Positions 52,604 through 63,049 are shown, numbered from the stretch's first letter. The stretch: DNA of 64,000 nucleotides from an uncultured Pseudomonadota bacterium (GCA_913057905.1 CAJXPB010000005.1:1-64000), one strand, 5' to 3'. Notes: generated from the letters alone by a model not told the origin. Translations and numbers: made by a program.

Positions 52604-53365
52604 TCAGGGCATTGCGGTCGGGCTGTAGCCCGGCAAGATCGGGCCGGTGACGAGAGAGGTCAACGCCTGTGGCCTCGAGGGCTCGTCGGCGTCGACGAGC
52701 TGGAATCGAAATGAGAGATCCGGGATCGGGATGCCGCCGACTTCCCGGATTTTTCCGAGCTTCAGGGCGACCTCGACGCGATAGCCACGATCCGTCGATA
52801 CGGTCGCTGCCCGGATCCCATCTTCGTAGAACGACTCGAGAGAATCGCTGGCGTTCGCGAAGATTCTCGGCGGGCGAACGTCTCCGTCCGGGGTGAACGT
52901 AATCCCGAGCTCGGAGGTCATCGCGAGGTCATCGGGCGCTTCCGACGAGTCGCCGTCGCGATCTTCGTCGCGTATCCAGAGGGTGACACCATCGGTGCGA
53001 CCCGGGCCTTCGGTGATGACAGTTTCATCTCGGACCTCGGCGACGAAATAGATGCGCCGTTCGTCGCGGTCGCTGACCACCCGCAACGAGGCGTCCGAGG
53101 GGCCGTCCCATTCACCGTTGTTCAACACGATATCTTCGCGGCTCTCGGCCACCACTACGTTCGGATCCTCCCAGTCATTGGTCTTTCCGTCGATCCGATG
53201 CGCAAGCTGGGCCTCACCGGCCTCGGTCGGGCGTTGCGACTCCGCGTCGGTGCGCGGCGTCGACCGACAGGCCTGGGTGAGCAATCCCAGTGCGGCGAGA
53301 CCTACGAGGAGCGCTGTTATTGTCGAATGTCTTTTCGGTCGTCGAGCCATCGCGATCGGAGGCAT
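52604..53365 (-). CDS. Lipoprotein with CBM9/DOMON-like domain
   Basis: A 253-residue lipoprotein. Signal segment TALLVGLAALGLLTQAC (lipobox TQAC), then a beta-sandwich of the CBM9-like type (HRIDGKTNDWEDPN, RIYFVAEVRDETVI, DGVTLWIRDEDRDGD), a calcium-type Asp cluster, and a C-terminal GPILPGYSPTAMP. Such domains bind sugars or haem; the ligand is unknown. Start ATG 53365 has AAGGA 8 nt upstream. Confidence 0.75.
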   Translation of the reverse strand: MPPIAMARRPKRHSTITALLVGLAALGLLTQACRSTPRTDAESQRPTEAGEAQLAHRIDGKTNDWEDPNVVVAESREDIVLNNGEWDGPSDASLRVVSDRDERRIYFVAEVRDETVITEGPGRTDGVTLWIRDEDRDGDSSEAPDDLAMTSELGITFTPDGDVRPPRIFANASDSLESFYEDGIRAATVSTDRGYRVEVALKLGKIREVGGIPIPDLSFRFQLVDADEPSRPQALTSLVTGPILPGYSPTAMP

Positions 53366-53429
53366 CGGTGAGTCCTTGGGTGAGGCGAACACGGTGACTA
53401 TCTGAATCTAATCACCGACCCGGCCCGAT

Positions 53430-56144
53430 TTAGTCGGAATCTCCATCGTCGGCCAGCTCGGAGTGGATGTCGCTGAGCATCGTGAGCGCATCCATCGGAG
53501 TCAGATTGTTCACATCGATGTCTCTGAGCCGTTCCAGCGCCTCCTCCTCGGCGGGGTCGAGGCTTTCGCTCATCGTGAAGATCGAGAGCTGATCGGGATT
53601 GTGGCGCCGGGTCGGCTTGGGATCCTCGTCGGGCTTCCGTCCGGGCACCGGGATGCCCATGTCGTCGAACTCCCCGCTCTCCAGGTTGCTCATGACCTGT
53701 TTGGCCCGGTCGACGACCGGCTGCGGCAGCCCGGCGAGCTTGCCGACCTGAATGCCGTACGACCTGTTAGCCTCCCCGTCGACCAATTTGCGCAGAAAGA
53801 TGATCTCGTCTTGCCACTCTTTGACGGCGATCGACAGATTGACGGCCGCATCCATTGTGCGGGTCAGGTCCGTGAGTTCGTGATAGTGGGTGGCGAACAT
53901 CGTCTTGGCCTTCAACTCGTCGTGCAGATACTCCGCGACCGCCCACGCGATCGAAAGCCCGTCAAAAGTCGATGTGCCGCGACCGATCTCATCGAGGATG
54001 ACCAGCGAGCGGTCCGTAGCGTGGTTCAGAATGTGGGCGGCTTCGGTCATCTCGACCATGAAGGTCGATTGTCCGCGTGCCAGGTTGTCGCTGGCCCCCA
54101 CTCGGCTGAAGATCTTGTCGACGATACCGATGTGGGCGTCGTCGGCGGGGACAAACGAGCCCATCTGAGCCATCAAGACGATGAGTGCGACTTGCCGGAT
54201 GATCGTCGATTTTCCGGCCATGTTTGGGCCGGTAATGATCTGGAGGCGCCGCTCGGGCGACAGCGTCGACGGATTCGGGATGAATTCCTCGTCCTCGAGC
54301 ATCTGCTCGACGACGGGGTGGCGGCCCTCTTCGATGTCGATGGTTTCGTCGTCGGCGATCTCCGGGCGTACGTAGTCGTTTTTGCGCGCCAGCTCGGCCA
54401 GCGACGCGACGACATCCAGGTTGGCCAACTGGCTGGCGGTCTGCAGAAGGTCGGCCACGGATTCGCCGACCTCCTGGCGCAGCTCCTCAAAGAGCCGATA
54501 CTCCAGGTCCTTGCGCTTTTCCTCGGCCCCCATGATCCGCTCTTCGGTCTCCTTGAGCTCGGGGGTGAAATACCGCTCCGAGTTCGAGAGGGTCTGCTTG
54601 CGGATGTAGTCGTCGGGGACCTTATCCAGGTTCGCTTTGGTCACCTCGATGAAGTAACCGAAGACCTTGTTGAATTTGACCTTCAGGCTATCGATGCCGG
54701 TGCGCTCGATCTGCTTCTGTTCGTACTCGAGCATCCAGTCTTTGCCCGAGTCGCTGATCTCGATCAGTTCGTCGAGCTCGTCGTGAAAACCCTCCTTGAA
54801 CAGCCCGCCCTCGGTCAGTTCCTGGGGCGGATCCTCGACGATGGCCCGGTCGATGCGTTCACGGAGGTCGTCCAGTGGGTCGAGGGCGGCCCCGAGCTCG
54901 AAGAGGTAATCGGAGCGGCATTCGTCGAGCCACTCTTCAAAGGCGGGGATCACCTCGAGGGTCGACAGCAGACTGCGCATGTCGCGCGCCGTCGCCGACC
55001 CGGATGAGACCTTCGAGCAGAGCCGCTCGATGTCGTAGACGCGCTTGAGCTGCTCCCGGATGTCCTCGCGCAGGGCGGGGTGGCGGTACAGTTCTTCGAC
55101 GGCATCGAGACGGGCCCGGATCGGGGCGATGTCGACGAGCGGATAGTTCAGCCACTGACGGAGCCGTCTCCCGCCCATCGCGGTGACCGTCTCGTCGATG
55201 ATGTGAAGCAGGCTCCCGGTGCGCCGACCACCCATCAAGGTCTCGGTCAGCTCCAGGTTCGCCTTGGTCGAATCGTCGATCACCAGGAAGGACCGGGCAC
55301 GATACGGCTCGACCGACTGGATGTTCGACGGGATCCCGCGCCGGGTCTCGACGATGTATTCGAGCACGGCCGAAGCCGCGCGTTCGACCAGGCCGGGGGC
55401 TTCGAACTCCCATCCTCGGATGTCGCTCAGAAAACCCTCTACGTCGTCGCGCTCCAGAAAGTACGCATCGTGGTCGAGGTCCTCGGCCAACCGGGGATCA
55501 CCCTCGAGAAGGTCCAGAAGCGTGGCACTCTCGAATCGTTCGTCGGCCCTCGGGCGCAGAAAGACGCCCTCGAGCGCCGGACCGAATTCCTGAAATTCCG
55601 ATTCCAGCGGTTCTTCGACCAGCACCTCGCGCGGCTCGATTCGGTTGAGTTCGCTGGCGAGCTCCTCGCGCCGGCTCACCTCGGTGACACGGAATTCACC
55701 CGTCGACACATCCAGCGATGCGATGCCGCAATCCCCTTCGGGCCCGGCCTCCGAGCAGGCGACCGCCGCCACAAAATTGCCCTCTTTGGCTTCGAGACTG
55801 TCGGTATCCAGCACGACGCCGGGCGTGACCACGCGTACGACGTCGCGTTTGACCAGGTCGTTTGTCTGCGACGCATCTTCGACCTGTTCGCAGATCGCGA
55901 CGGTAAACCCCAGATCGATGAGTTGGTTGATGTAGGTCTCGGCGTTCTTGACCGGGACCCCGGCCATCGGGATGTCCTCGTCGCCCTGGGATCGGCTGGT
56001 GAGTTGGATTTCGAGCTCCCGGGAGACGACCTTGGCGTCCTCGAAGAAGACCTCGTAGAAGTCGCCGAGTCGAAAAAAGAGGATCGCGTCCGGATACCGC
56101 TCCTGGGTATCCAGATACTGTTGCATCATCGGGGTGACTTTCAT
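53430..56144 (-). CDS. mutS: DNA mismatch repair protein MutS
   Basis: A 904-residue MutS. Mismatch-reading Phe-x-Glu in LGDFYEVF (about residues 26-32), connector and lever domains, ATPase Walker A GPNMAGKST (about 635), Walker B SLVILDEIGRGTSTFDG, and the ABC signature-type loop near RGQSTFMVEM. A C-terminal acidic extension of about 60 residues is present. It recognises mispairs and recruits MutL. Start ATG 56144 (MKVTPMMQQYL) is the family start; the frame opens 41 codons earlier. Separate from neighbours. Confidence 0.97.
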   Translation of the reverse strand: MKVTPMMQQYLDTQERYPDAILFFRLGDFYEVFFEDAKVVSRELEIQLTSRSQGDEDIPMAGVPVKNAETYINQLIDLGFTVAICEQVEDASQTNDLVKRDVVRVVTPGVVLDTDSLEAKEGNFVAAVACSEAGPEGDCGIASLDVSTGEFRVTEVSRREELASELNRIEPREVLVEEPLESEFQEFGPALEGVFLRPRADERFESATLLDLLEGDPRLAEDLDHDAYFLERDDVEGFLSDIRGWEFEAPGLVERAASAVLEYIVETRRGIPSNIQSVEPYRARSFLVIDDSTKANLELTETLMGGRRTGSLLHIIDETVTAMGGRRLRQWLNYPLVDIAPIRARLDAVEELYRHPALREDIREQLKRVYDIERLCSKVSSGSATARDMRSLLSTLEVIPAFEEWLDECRSDYLFELGAALDPLDDLRERIDRAIVEDPPQELTEGGLFKEGFHDELDELIEISDSGKDWMLEYEQKQIERTGIDSLKVKFNKVFGYFIEVTKANLDKVPDDYIRKQTLSNSERYFTPELKETEERIMGAEEKRKDLEYRLFEELRQEVGESVADLLQTASQLANLDVVASLAELARKNDYVRPEIADDETIDIEEGRHPVVEQMLEDEEFIPNPSTLSPERRLQIITGPNMAGKSTIIRQVALIVLMAQMGSFVPADDAHIGIVDKIFSRVGASDNLARGQSTFMVEMTEAAHILNHATDRSLVILDEIGRGTSTFDGLSIAWAVAEYLHDELKAKTMFATHYHELTDLTRTMDAAVNLSIAVKEWQDEIIFLRKLVDGEANRSYGIQVGKLAGLPQPVVDRAKQVMSNLESGEFDDMGIPVPGRKPDEDPKPTRRHNPDQLSIFTMSESLDPAEEEALERLRDIDVNNLTPMDALTMLSDIHSELADDGDSD

Positions 56145-56211
56145 GGCCCTCGTGATCGGTGTGTGCGGGTGGAATTGTGCGCCGGGACGATCACAGAGAG
56201 GCCCGGGAGCG

Positions 56212-58539
56212 TCAACGCTGGCCGGCCCAAAAACGCAGATACAGGAAGCTGAGTGTCGCCAGGGCAAACAGCAGGATAAAGGTCGCGATAATCAACGGGG
56301 CGTGCGGCAACTGGTCGGTGCCCTCAGGCAGCGATCCCGCGTAGATCTCGGAGCCGGTCACGGCGTAGACGAATTGCTCGAAGACGACAGCGTCGCGCAA
56401 TTCCGTCTTCGGGCCGACGGACTCGTCGGGCCACCTGAGGGTGTAGCCCTGCTGTTCGGACTCCGAGCCGTCGACGTTCTGTCCCAACACCACGCGGCTG
56501 GCGTGACGATCATTGTAGAGGACGGTCTGACGGTCTTCGTTCAGACGCAGAGACCGGATCGTACCCCCCTCCCAGGGGCCATTGATATCGGTCCACGACG
56601 TGCCTCCGTTTTGAGAGCTCGCAAGCCGCCCGCCGTGCCCGAGATACAGGGCCTCGGTCGGGGCGTTGCCGTCGCGTCGTAGCAGAAGCGGGATGTGCGC
56701 GTTCCCCGACGAAAAGCTGTAGACGGCGTGCCAGGTCTCTCCGTTGTCGTAGGAGTGCCACAGTTGCGGGGCATCCGAGCCGGCGAAGTCGTGGGACGTC
56801 AGGTACATTCGCTGGCCGTGATCGACCACGAAGTTCGTGATCACGGAGTGCTGAAGGGTGCCGACCAGGGCGGGGTTCAGTTTACTTCGGCGCCAACTGA
56901 CACCGTTGTCGGTCGAGGCGAGAAGCCCTCGCTGGCGAGACCACGCGAACATGTCTGGGGAATTTGGCCGTTTCTCGATGGTCAGGATCGCCGAGTTGCG
57001 GTCGGCGCCGTGGCTGGCCTGCCAGGGCTGATACAGGGGAGCCTCAGCCGCCGGCGCCATCCCGACTTCGCTGACCGTCAGCTCGCCGTCCGGCGCCTTT
57101 GCCACGATCGCCCCGCCGAGGGTCCCGCTCAGGATGCGAGAGGCCGATTTATCGAAGTAAATCGAGGAGGTGGCGCGACTGTGAAACGGGTCCCAGTTCC
57201 CCTCCGAAGGGGCGCCGGTCAATCGGAACAGCCCGGCTTCGGACCCCACCATAAATTCGCCGTTTGCGCCGATGGCGATATCCAGGGGGTGAGTGGCGCG
57301 GAGCTGATTGTTCGATTCCGACCAGGAGACACCGTCGTCGTTCGAACGTAATACTCCCAGGCCGGCCGTGGCCGCCCACCAGTGGTCCTCGGTATCTGCG
57401 CGCGGCTCGGCGACCACCCCGGTGATGCCTCGACGGTCGGGATCGTCCTCGTGGACACGTTGCCAGGTGTCGCCGCCGTCTTCACTCCGAAAGATCCCTC
57501 CGCGATCGGTGCCGACGATCACCGTGGCCAGCCCCGGTGCCGGGTCGGGAGGCTTCAGGGCAACGGCCTGCAGGTTCGGCGTACGGTCGAGTGGTTTCGT
57601 GATGGTCAGCCGCTGCCACTGTTCGCCGAACTCTCTGGAGCGGTACAGCGTCTCCGGGGCAGCGAGATAGACGGTATCTCCACCGGGGACGGCGATCAGT
57701 TCCCGGTCGATGGTCGGGAGTGTGCCCACCAACACCCAACGGTCCGAATTGATGTGGCGGCGATATACGTAGAGTCGTTCCTGGAACACCGTCAGCAACT
57801 CGAAGGGCCGAGCGTCCGAGGCGGGTAGGTAGTTCCGAAGTGCCCTGGGAGCGTCATCGCCGGCCGGCCGATTCGAGGGACGTGCGACGATCTCCGACAC
57901 ATCGAGGCCGTCCCAGGTATCGATCAGCGCGTCGCCACCGTCTGGAAAGCGGGCGCGCCATACGTGGCCCGCATCGATCAGATAGAGCCCCTGCGCTGCG
58001 CGATCCAGGATGCGAAGCGAGCGGGTGCCCGGTCGGCTCGGCGAGGTCCCCTGCGATGGCTCCGCTCCACGGTAGGTGCGGGGCAGAGGGGCCGATTGCC
58101 AGTTACGTCCGGCATCCGCGCTGACCAACAGCCGGGGTGGACCCTGCGGGTCGGGTCGGGCGAGGAGCCAGATGCGTCCTCGGTGGGTCGAGATGAGGTG
58201 GTGGGCCGGCACATTCGACGGCTCGGCCTGGTCGATCAGGCTGGCGAGAGGGGGCGATCCCGTCGACGTCACTCCCGATGGCCACTCGACTGATCGCCGC
58301 GTCCAACTGCCCTCAGCGGTATCCCGGACCCAGAGGCTCTCTTTGGCGACACCGATGAGCTGTGTCGAGCCGTCGGCCTCCAGCGACTGCAGGCCCACGA
58401 CGGTGCCTCCGGGTGGAGGGGGGACCTCGGTCATCGCCATCTGGCTGGGCCGTTCCCCGCACCCCACCGTGGCGGCCAGTGACAGCACCGCCAGGGCTGT
58501 CAGCAGGATTCTCAGAACGTTGTTCGGTGTGCGGGGCAT
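56212..58539 (-). CDS. BNR/Ycf48-type propeller lipoprotein with C-terminal membrane anchor
   Basis: A 775-residue protein. Signal segment ILLTALAVLSLAATVGC (lipobox), then about eight sialidase-like BNR repeats (SADAGRNWQS, SEDGGDTWQRV, SNDDGVSWSES, SYDNGETWHAV), and a membrane helix LIIATFILLFALATLSFLYL at the extreme C-terminus followed by RFWAGQR. The propeller resembles photosystem-assembly Ycf48 and VPS10 types; a binding rather than enzymatic role is likely. Start ATG 58539 is inferred from the signal peptide. Confidence 0.8.
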   Translation of the reverse strand: MPRTPNNVLRILLTALAVLSLAATVGCGERPSQMAMTEVPPPPGGTVVGLQSLEADGSTQLIGVAKESLWVRDTAEGSWTRRSVEWPSGVTSTGSPPLASLIDQAEPSNVPAHHLISTHRGRIWLLARPDPQGPPRLLVSADAGRNWQSAPLPRTYRGAEPSQGTSPSRPGTRSLRILDRAAQGLYLIDAGHVWRARFPDGGDALIDTWDGLDVSEIVARPSNRPAGDDAPRALRNYLPASDARPFELLTVFQERLYVYRRHINSDRWVLVGTLPTIDRELIAVPGGDTVYLAAPETLYRSREFGEQWQRLTITKPLDRTPNLQAVALKPPDPAPGLATVIVGTDRGGIFRSEDGGDTWQRVHEDDPDRRGITGVVAEPRADTEDHWWAATAGLGVLRSNDDGVSWSESNNQLRATHPLDIAIGANGEFMVGSEAGLFRLTGAPSEGNWDPFHSRATSSIYFDKSASRILSGTLGGAIVAKAPDGELTVSEVGMAPAAEAPLYQPWQASHGADRNSAILTIEKRPNSPDMFAWSRQRGLLASTDNGVSWRRSKLNPALVGTLQHSVITNFVVDHGQRMYLTSHDFAGSDAPQLWHSYDNGETWHAVYSFSSGNAHIPLLLRRDGNAPTEALYLGHGGRLASSQNGGTSWTDINGPWEGGTIRSLRLNEDRQTVLYNDRHASRVVLGQNVDGSESEQQGYTLRWPDESVGPKTELRDAVVFEQFVYAVTGSEIYAGSLPEGTDQLPHAPLIIATFILLFALATLSFLYLRFWAGQR

Positions 58540-58621
58540 CCGAGCCGTCCGGGTCGTTGTCGGCAAACGAAGTGTGCCTTCTACGGTGACAGTGGATCGA
58601 AACTCTAACAGATCAACGGGG

Positions 58622-61600
58622 TCATTCATTCGACGAGGCATCCTCGGGCGCCTCCTCGAGCTGCTCGATTCGGTGGCGAAGATCGCGCAGTGCGTCGCGG
58701 TCTGCCTGCGAGGCGTAGTCCTCTTGCAGGCACCGGGCCAAGAGCCGGCGGGCGCTCTCAGCGGCCCCGAGTCTGTCTACACAGATCTCTGCAGCTTCCA
58801 AAAGTGCCTCGTACCTGCGCCGTGAATCGAGCAGCACGTTTGCCTGGCGGACCAGATCCCGGGCCAGAGCTCGATGGTCTTGCAGGATCCGATCGACTGA
58901 GATCCGCAACTCCAGGGCCTCGACGTTGTCGTTCCACATCGCCAGTGCCCGTCCCGCCCAGGCCTGAGCCGACCGGAGATCGGAGAGGTGCTCGGCGGCG
59001 ATTTCGGCGGCTTCGTTCAGCCGTCGGCTTACCTGCACGGCCGTCGACTCGTCCATCGAGTCGGCCACCAGTTCGTCGAACCGCTCGACTTCGACAAGGC
59101 CCATCTCGCCGGTCAACACCCCGATCTCGTGGGCGATGGTCTCGAGCAACCCCTCCCAGTCTTCCAGGCGGCTCTGGCACTCCTTGAGCCCTTCGATCGC
59201 CCGCGTGTCACCGGGGGACTCGTCGATGACCTTTTTGAAGTGTTCACTCGCGCTGTCCGGGTCCTCGGACCGGGTCATCAGAACTTCGGCGAGTCGACGC
59301 CGAAGTTCGACCTCGTCGAGTCCTCCCTCCGCTGCATCGACCACCCTCTGCAGATGGTCGACCACGTCGGTCCACTCGCCTTCGGCTTCGGCGATCTTTG
59401 CCATCAGGCGATGCGCCCCGAGATGATTCGGGTCGGTCTCGAGGACGTCGCGCAGATGGGAACGAGCTGCACCGGCGGACTGGCGTTCGTCCCACAGGGT
59501 TTGAGCGATCAATACCCGAAGGGTGCATGCCATCTCATCGGACTCGGCGGCTTCGATACGCGCCGTCAATACTTCGATCTCGCCGTCGACGTCTCCGGTC
59601 TCCTCGTAGACCGATTCCAGCAGTCGCAGCACGGTCTCGTCACGGCCGAGTCCATCGGGATCGAATTCTCGAACCGGTTCCAGAAACCGACGGGCCCGTT
59701 CGGTCTCTTCGAGTTCCAGATAAGCGAGTTCACCGAGTTCTCGGTGCCATCGAATCCAGCGATCTCGAGAGATGCCGTCGTCGTCGCCGCGCTCCCAGGC
59801 CTCGATCGCCTCCTCGAGCGCGTCGGCCAGGGCCGTCGGGTCGTCTCCCTCGCGAAGGGAATCCAGGCGGTCGAGGTCGATGGCGCGACCCGTGTCCGAA
59901 CCCGGCTCGTCTTCCGTCAGAAGTTCGGAGGCCGACGGCGGCGGGGAGGGCCGGTCCGGTTGCACTTCCCCGGATTGGGAGTCGTCGAGCTCCGGCCCGG
60001 GTGGATCCGATGTCGAACTGGGTGGTTTCGGCTTTGAGCCCGACCGTTCCGACAGAAGCTTCTCGTATCGACTTCGGAAGGTCTCCAGATCTCCGCCCCC
60101 CGAAGTCTCTTCCGAAGTCTCTTCGTCGTGTTCCGCGTTGTTTGTGTCGCCACCGGCCTCCCGGCGGTGGCGCTGCGCCTGTTCCGGCTTGCCGCGTCGT
60201 TCGTATAGCGACGCCAGGCGTTCATGGGCGCTGAAGCGGGCCTGTTTCTGGGCGTCCGAGAGTTCCCTCGTGCGGTCACAGGCATTCAGGACGTCGGTCC
60301 AACGAGTGATCGCCGAATCGTCATCACCGCGGGACTCGCAGATCCGGGCCATCAAAGCCCGCTGTTCGATCTTCGGGTCGGGGTGGGGTTGGTCGCTCTC
60401 GGCTCCAAGTTCCAGAGCTCGTCGAGCGTGCATCTCGGCCTGATCCGCGTCATCGAGAGCTTCGAGCCACAGCCGGGCAGCGCGATGGTGCAGGTCTGCG
60501 GCTTTCTGGTGGCCGGTTGTCCCGGCTTGTTCGGCGGATCGAGCTGCCTGGCCCAGCGTCTTTGCGGCTCGAAGGGGGTCTCCCGTTCGAGCGTAGCTTT
60601 CGCCGAGTGCCTTGAGAGCCTCCAGGTCGTCCGGTTTGTGCTTGAGCGCCTTCTGGAGCCACTGGCGGCCCTCGCCGGCCTCGTCCGGGCGCTGGACCAG
60701 GAGGCGGCCGAGTTCGACGAGAACGTCGTGGCGTCGATCCGGATCGTCTTGGAGTCCGGCGAGTCGCTTGAGCGTCGCCTCGAGGTCCCCATCTCGATCG
60801 AGGCGGCGATACAGCGATGCCAGTTGCTCCAGAAGTCCGACTCGGTTCGGGGCGACTTCCAGCGCTGATTCGAGATGTTCGATCGCTTCGTCGGGAGCCG
60901 GGTCGGCCAGCAGACCGCCCAGCGTCTGACTGACGAGTGCGTAGTCCAGTGGATGAGCGCCGCCATCCAGAAGCTCATGGAGCCGGCGGTAGCCGTCCAC
61001 CGCCACCTCGGCGCCCTCCGTGATCCATTCGATGTTCGCACGGGCCGTTGCGGCGAGGGTCTCCCGATCCGAGTGTGTTGCCAGGGTCTCACACAACGAC
61101 GTGGCTTCGACGCGATCCGGGGCGTCCGCGTCATCCATCAGTGTGTCGATGTACCGTCTGATCCAGGCCGGATGCGTGCCGTAGTCGTCCTCCATCTCCT
61201 CCAGGATTCGACGGGCCCGTCTGGCGTCGCCAGAGAAGAGTGCGGCGTCCGCCCGTGCGAACGTATCTTTTGACTCATGGGCCGCCAGCGCACGGCGTCC
61301 CCAGCGCGACTGATCGAGCGATTCCAATGGCCCGTCGTCCGAGTGTCGAAGCTCGTCGGGGCCCGCAAACTCGAGGCGAAGGGTGCCGTCGGTCATCTGC
61401 ACGGAATCGACGTGTACGGCTTCGGTGCCGGGGAGTTTCCAGCCGCAGCCGGGAAAGAGGCTCAGCAACAGCCATTTGAGAGGGCGAAGCTTGAGAATGT
61501 CTCCGGCGACCTCGAGCGGGAAGGGACCCGCCGACGAGGGTATCGAGACAGTTGAGGTCTCGAGTAGCCGTATGATCCATTCGCGAGCCAGCCGTCGAGT

Positions 61601-62059
61601 CGAGGTGTTCGTCGGACCGTAGGCTCGATAGTCGAACAGGGTCAGATGGATCGCATCGTCGCGAGCCGGCTCCGGTGTGACGAAGGCCGCTTTGAAAGAG
61701 ACCGGGATGCCGTCGTCGTGGCCCTCGACCTGGACCGAGAGGTGGATCACACCGTCGGCGACGACGCAGTTCGGATTGCTGAACCCGTCGAGCTGCCGCG
61801 TCGCTTGCTGCAAAAGCGCCTGAAGGTGGGATTCATCCAGTCGAAGCGATGCCTCCCGCACGATACACCGGTCGTTACGAAACCGGTCGACACCGCCGCC
61901 GGCATCGAAGGGAAACGAGAGATCCGGAATCTCCATGCGGAGCAACTCGACCGTCAGCCAGCCATCGACGCCCACCTCTTTCGACGTCAAAAACCCCCGT
62001 CCCTTCATGAACTCGAGGTCCATGGCCAGGGGATGGGTTGGGGCTGTCGACCGGTTCAA
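58622..62059 (-). CDS. Large TPR-repeat protein
   Basis: A 1145-residue, strongly acidic protein without a signal peptide. Residues 1-270 form a globular N-terminus; from about 300 on, tetratricopeptide-like pairs (ALKALGESYARTGDPLRAAKTLGQAARSAEQ, AHERLASLYERRGKPEQAQRHRREAG) continue to the end, interrupted by a disordered Ser/Pro/Glu segment at about 660-720. It probably scaffolds protein complexes. Start ATG 62059 overlaps the stop of the previous TPR gene (ATGA), so they are coupled. Confidence 0.8.
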   Translation of the reverse strand: MNRSTAPTHPLAMDLEFMKGRGFLTSKEVGVDGWLTVELLRMEIPDLSFPFDAGGGVDRFRNDRCIVREASLRLDESHLQALLQQATRQLDGFSNPNCVVADGVIHLSVQVEGHDDGIPVSFKAAFVTPEPARDDAIHLTLFDYRAYGPTNTSTRRLAREWIIRLLETSTVSIPSSAGPFPLEVAGDILKLRPLKWLLLSLFPGCGWKLPGTEAVHVDSVQMTDGTLRLEFAGPDELRHSDDGPLESLDQSRWGRRALAAHESKDTFARADAALFSGDARRARRILEEMEDDYGTHPAWIRRYIDTLMDDADAPDRVEATSLCETLATHSDRETLAATARANIEWITEGAEVAVDGYRRLHELLDGGAHPLDYALVSQTLGGLLADPAPDEAIEHLESALEVAPNRVGLLEQLASLYRRLDRDGDLEATLKRLAGLQDDPDRRHDVLVELGRLLVQRPDEAGEGRQWLQKALKHKPDDLEALKALGESYARTGDPLRAAKTLGQAARSAEQAGTTGHQKAADLHHRAARLWLEALDDADQAEMHARRALELGAESDQPHPDPKIEQRALMARICESRGDDDSAITRWTDVLNACDRTRELSDAQKQARFSAHERLASLYERRGKPEQAQRHRREAGGDTNNAEHDEETSEETSGGGDLETFRSRYEKLLSERSGSKPKPPSSTSDPPGPELDDSQSGEVQPDRPSPPPSASELLTEDEPGSDTGRAIDLDRLDSLREGDDPTALADALEEAIEAWERGDDDGISRDRWIRWHRELGELAYLELEETERARRFLEPVREFDPDGLGRDETVLRLLESVYEETGDVDGEIEVLTARIEAAESDEMACTLRVLIAQTLWDERQSAGAARSHLRDVLETDPNHLGAHRLMAKIAEAEGEWTDVVDHLQRVVDAAEGGLDEVELRRRLAEVLMTRSEDPDSASEHFKKVIDESPGDTRAIEGLKECQSRLEDWEGLLETIAHEIGVLTGEMGLVEVERFDELVADSMDESTAVQVSRRLNEAAEIAAEHLSDLRSAQAWAGRALAMWNDNVEALELRISVDRILQDHRALARDLVRQANVLLDSRRRYEALLEAAEICVDRLGAAESARRLLARCLQEDYASQADRDALRDLRHRIEQLEEAPEDASSNE

Positions 62060-62460
62060 ATCTCTCCCGATTCTTGGAGTCGTTCGAGGGCGTCTTCGGC
62101 GCGAGTCAGCAACGTCGGATCGTCGCGGTCCGCGGCGAGCGCGGCGATGCTCAGCCAGGCCATGTAGCGGGCGGCTGCAGGGTCCGAGTCTCGGTTGGCC
62201 ACTTCACGCCAGTGTCGAAGGGCCGATCCGTGGCGGCCACGGACGCGTTCGCACTCGCCGCGGGCCACCGTCGAGAGGGCGTCAAACGGCGGATCAGCTC
62301 TCCGCGCTCCACGCCCGAAGGCCTCGGATGCCCGGGCCACTTCGCCGTTTCGCAGCAGTTTGAGCCCGTTCATATACGCCTTGCGTCCCGGTGGCACTGA
62401 TCCATCGGCGCTCGCCTGACGTAGCTTCTTGGTGAGGTTCTTCAATAAGTCTTCGTTCAC
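62056..62460 (-). CDS. Small TPR-like helical protein
   Basis: A 134-residue helical protein with TPR-like pairs (RKAYMNGLKLLRNGEVARASEAFGRGARRAD, ALRHWREVANRDSDPAAARYMAWLSIAALA). GTG start at 62460 preceded by GAGGGGG. It overlaps the large TPR gene by 4 bases and probably partners with it. Confidence 0.75.
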   Translation of the reverse strand: MNEDLLKNLTKKLRQASADGSVPPGRKAYMNGLKLLRNGEVARASEAFGRGARRADPPFDALSTVARGECERVRGRHGSALRHWREVANRDSDPAAARYMAWLSIAALAADRDDPTLLTRAEDALERLQESGEI

Positions 62461-62557
62461 ATCCCCCTCGGCGGTTCGTGGAGCATCGGTCGCTTCGGCC
62501 CGACTGGCAGCCGTGTTGAATTCGAAGATTAACCCCTCCGGGCCCCTGCGTAAACGC

Positions 62558-63049
62558 TCACTGACGAACCGGAAGCCCCTCGTTGGCGAGCACTTCGTTG
62601 AGGTAAGCGGGGTCGTCGGTCACCTCGGAACCCAGCCAGGGGGGCCTGGATATCGCCTCGCCCTCGGATTCCAACTCGACTTCAGCCACCACCAGCCCGT
62701 CGTGGGTCCCTCCGAAGGCATCGATTTCCCAGAGGTGATCGTCGTGAGTCACATGGAAGCGCGTCTTCTCGACGATTCGTTCGTCGCAGAACAGCTCCAG
62801 CATCGCCGAGGCGTCGTCAAAGGGCACCTCGTATTCGAACTCCGGGCGTGTCAATCCCTCGGCCCGGCCCTTGATACACAGGGTCGCCCGAGGTTGCTGG
62901 TCGCCTCGGATGGGCTTTCTCGTGCGGACCCGGACCGTCACCTCGTCGGCGGTATCGAAGTAACCCTGTTTCATGTCGACCGGTTCGACGGCCGCGCTGC
63001 GCCAGGTGTCGTCGGCAACCAGGAACTTGCGTTCGATTTCGTGTGCCAT
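62558..63049 (-). CDS. CYTH-domain triphosphatase
   Basis: A 163-residue CYTH (triphosphate tunnel) protein. The signature EIERKFLV (ExExK) is at residues 4-11, then charged strands VRVRTRKP, ATLCIKGR, FEYEVPF, and VVAEVELESEGE lining the tunnel. Members cleave triphosphates or act as class IV adenylate cyclases; the short, stand-alone form is usually an inorganic triphosphatase. Start ATG 63049 with GAGG upstream; 10 bases after the HD gene. Confidence 0.88.
   Translation of the reverse strand: MAHEIERKFLVADDTWRSAAVEPVDMKQGYFDTADEVTVRVRTRKPIRGDQQPRATLCIKGRAEGLTRPEFEYEVPFDDASAMLELFCDERIVEKTRFHVTHDDHLWEIDAFGGTHDGLVVAEVELESEGEAISRPPWLGSEVTDDPAYLNEVLANEGLPVRQ

Noticed and set aside
53463-55007. 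Long open frame antisense to mutS.
   Set aside because: It mirrors mutS codon bias in a GC-rich gene; the mutS frame has all the conserved motifs.
58988-60037. Long open frame antisense to the large TPR gene.
   Set aside because: A shadow of the GC-rich TPR frame with no start signal or recognisable domain.
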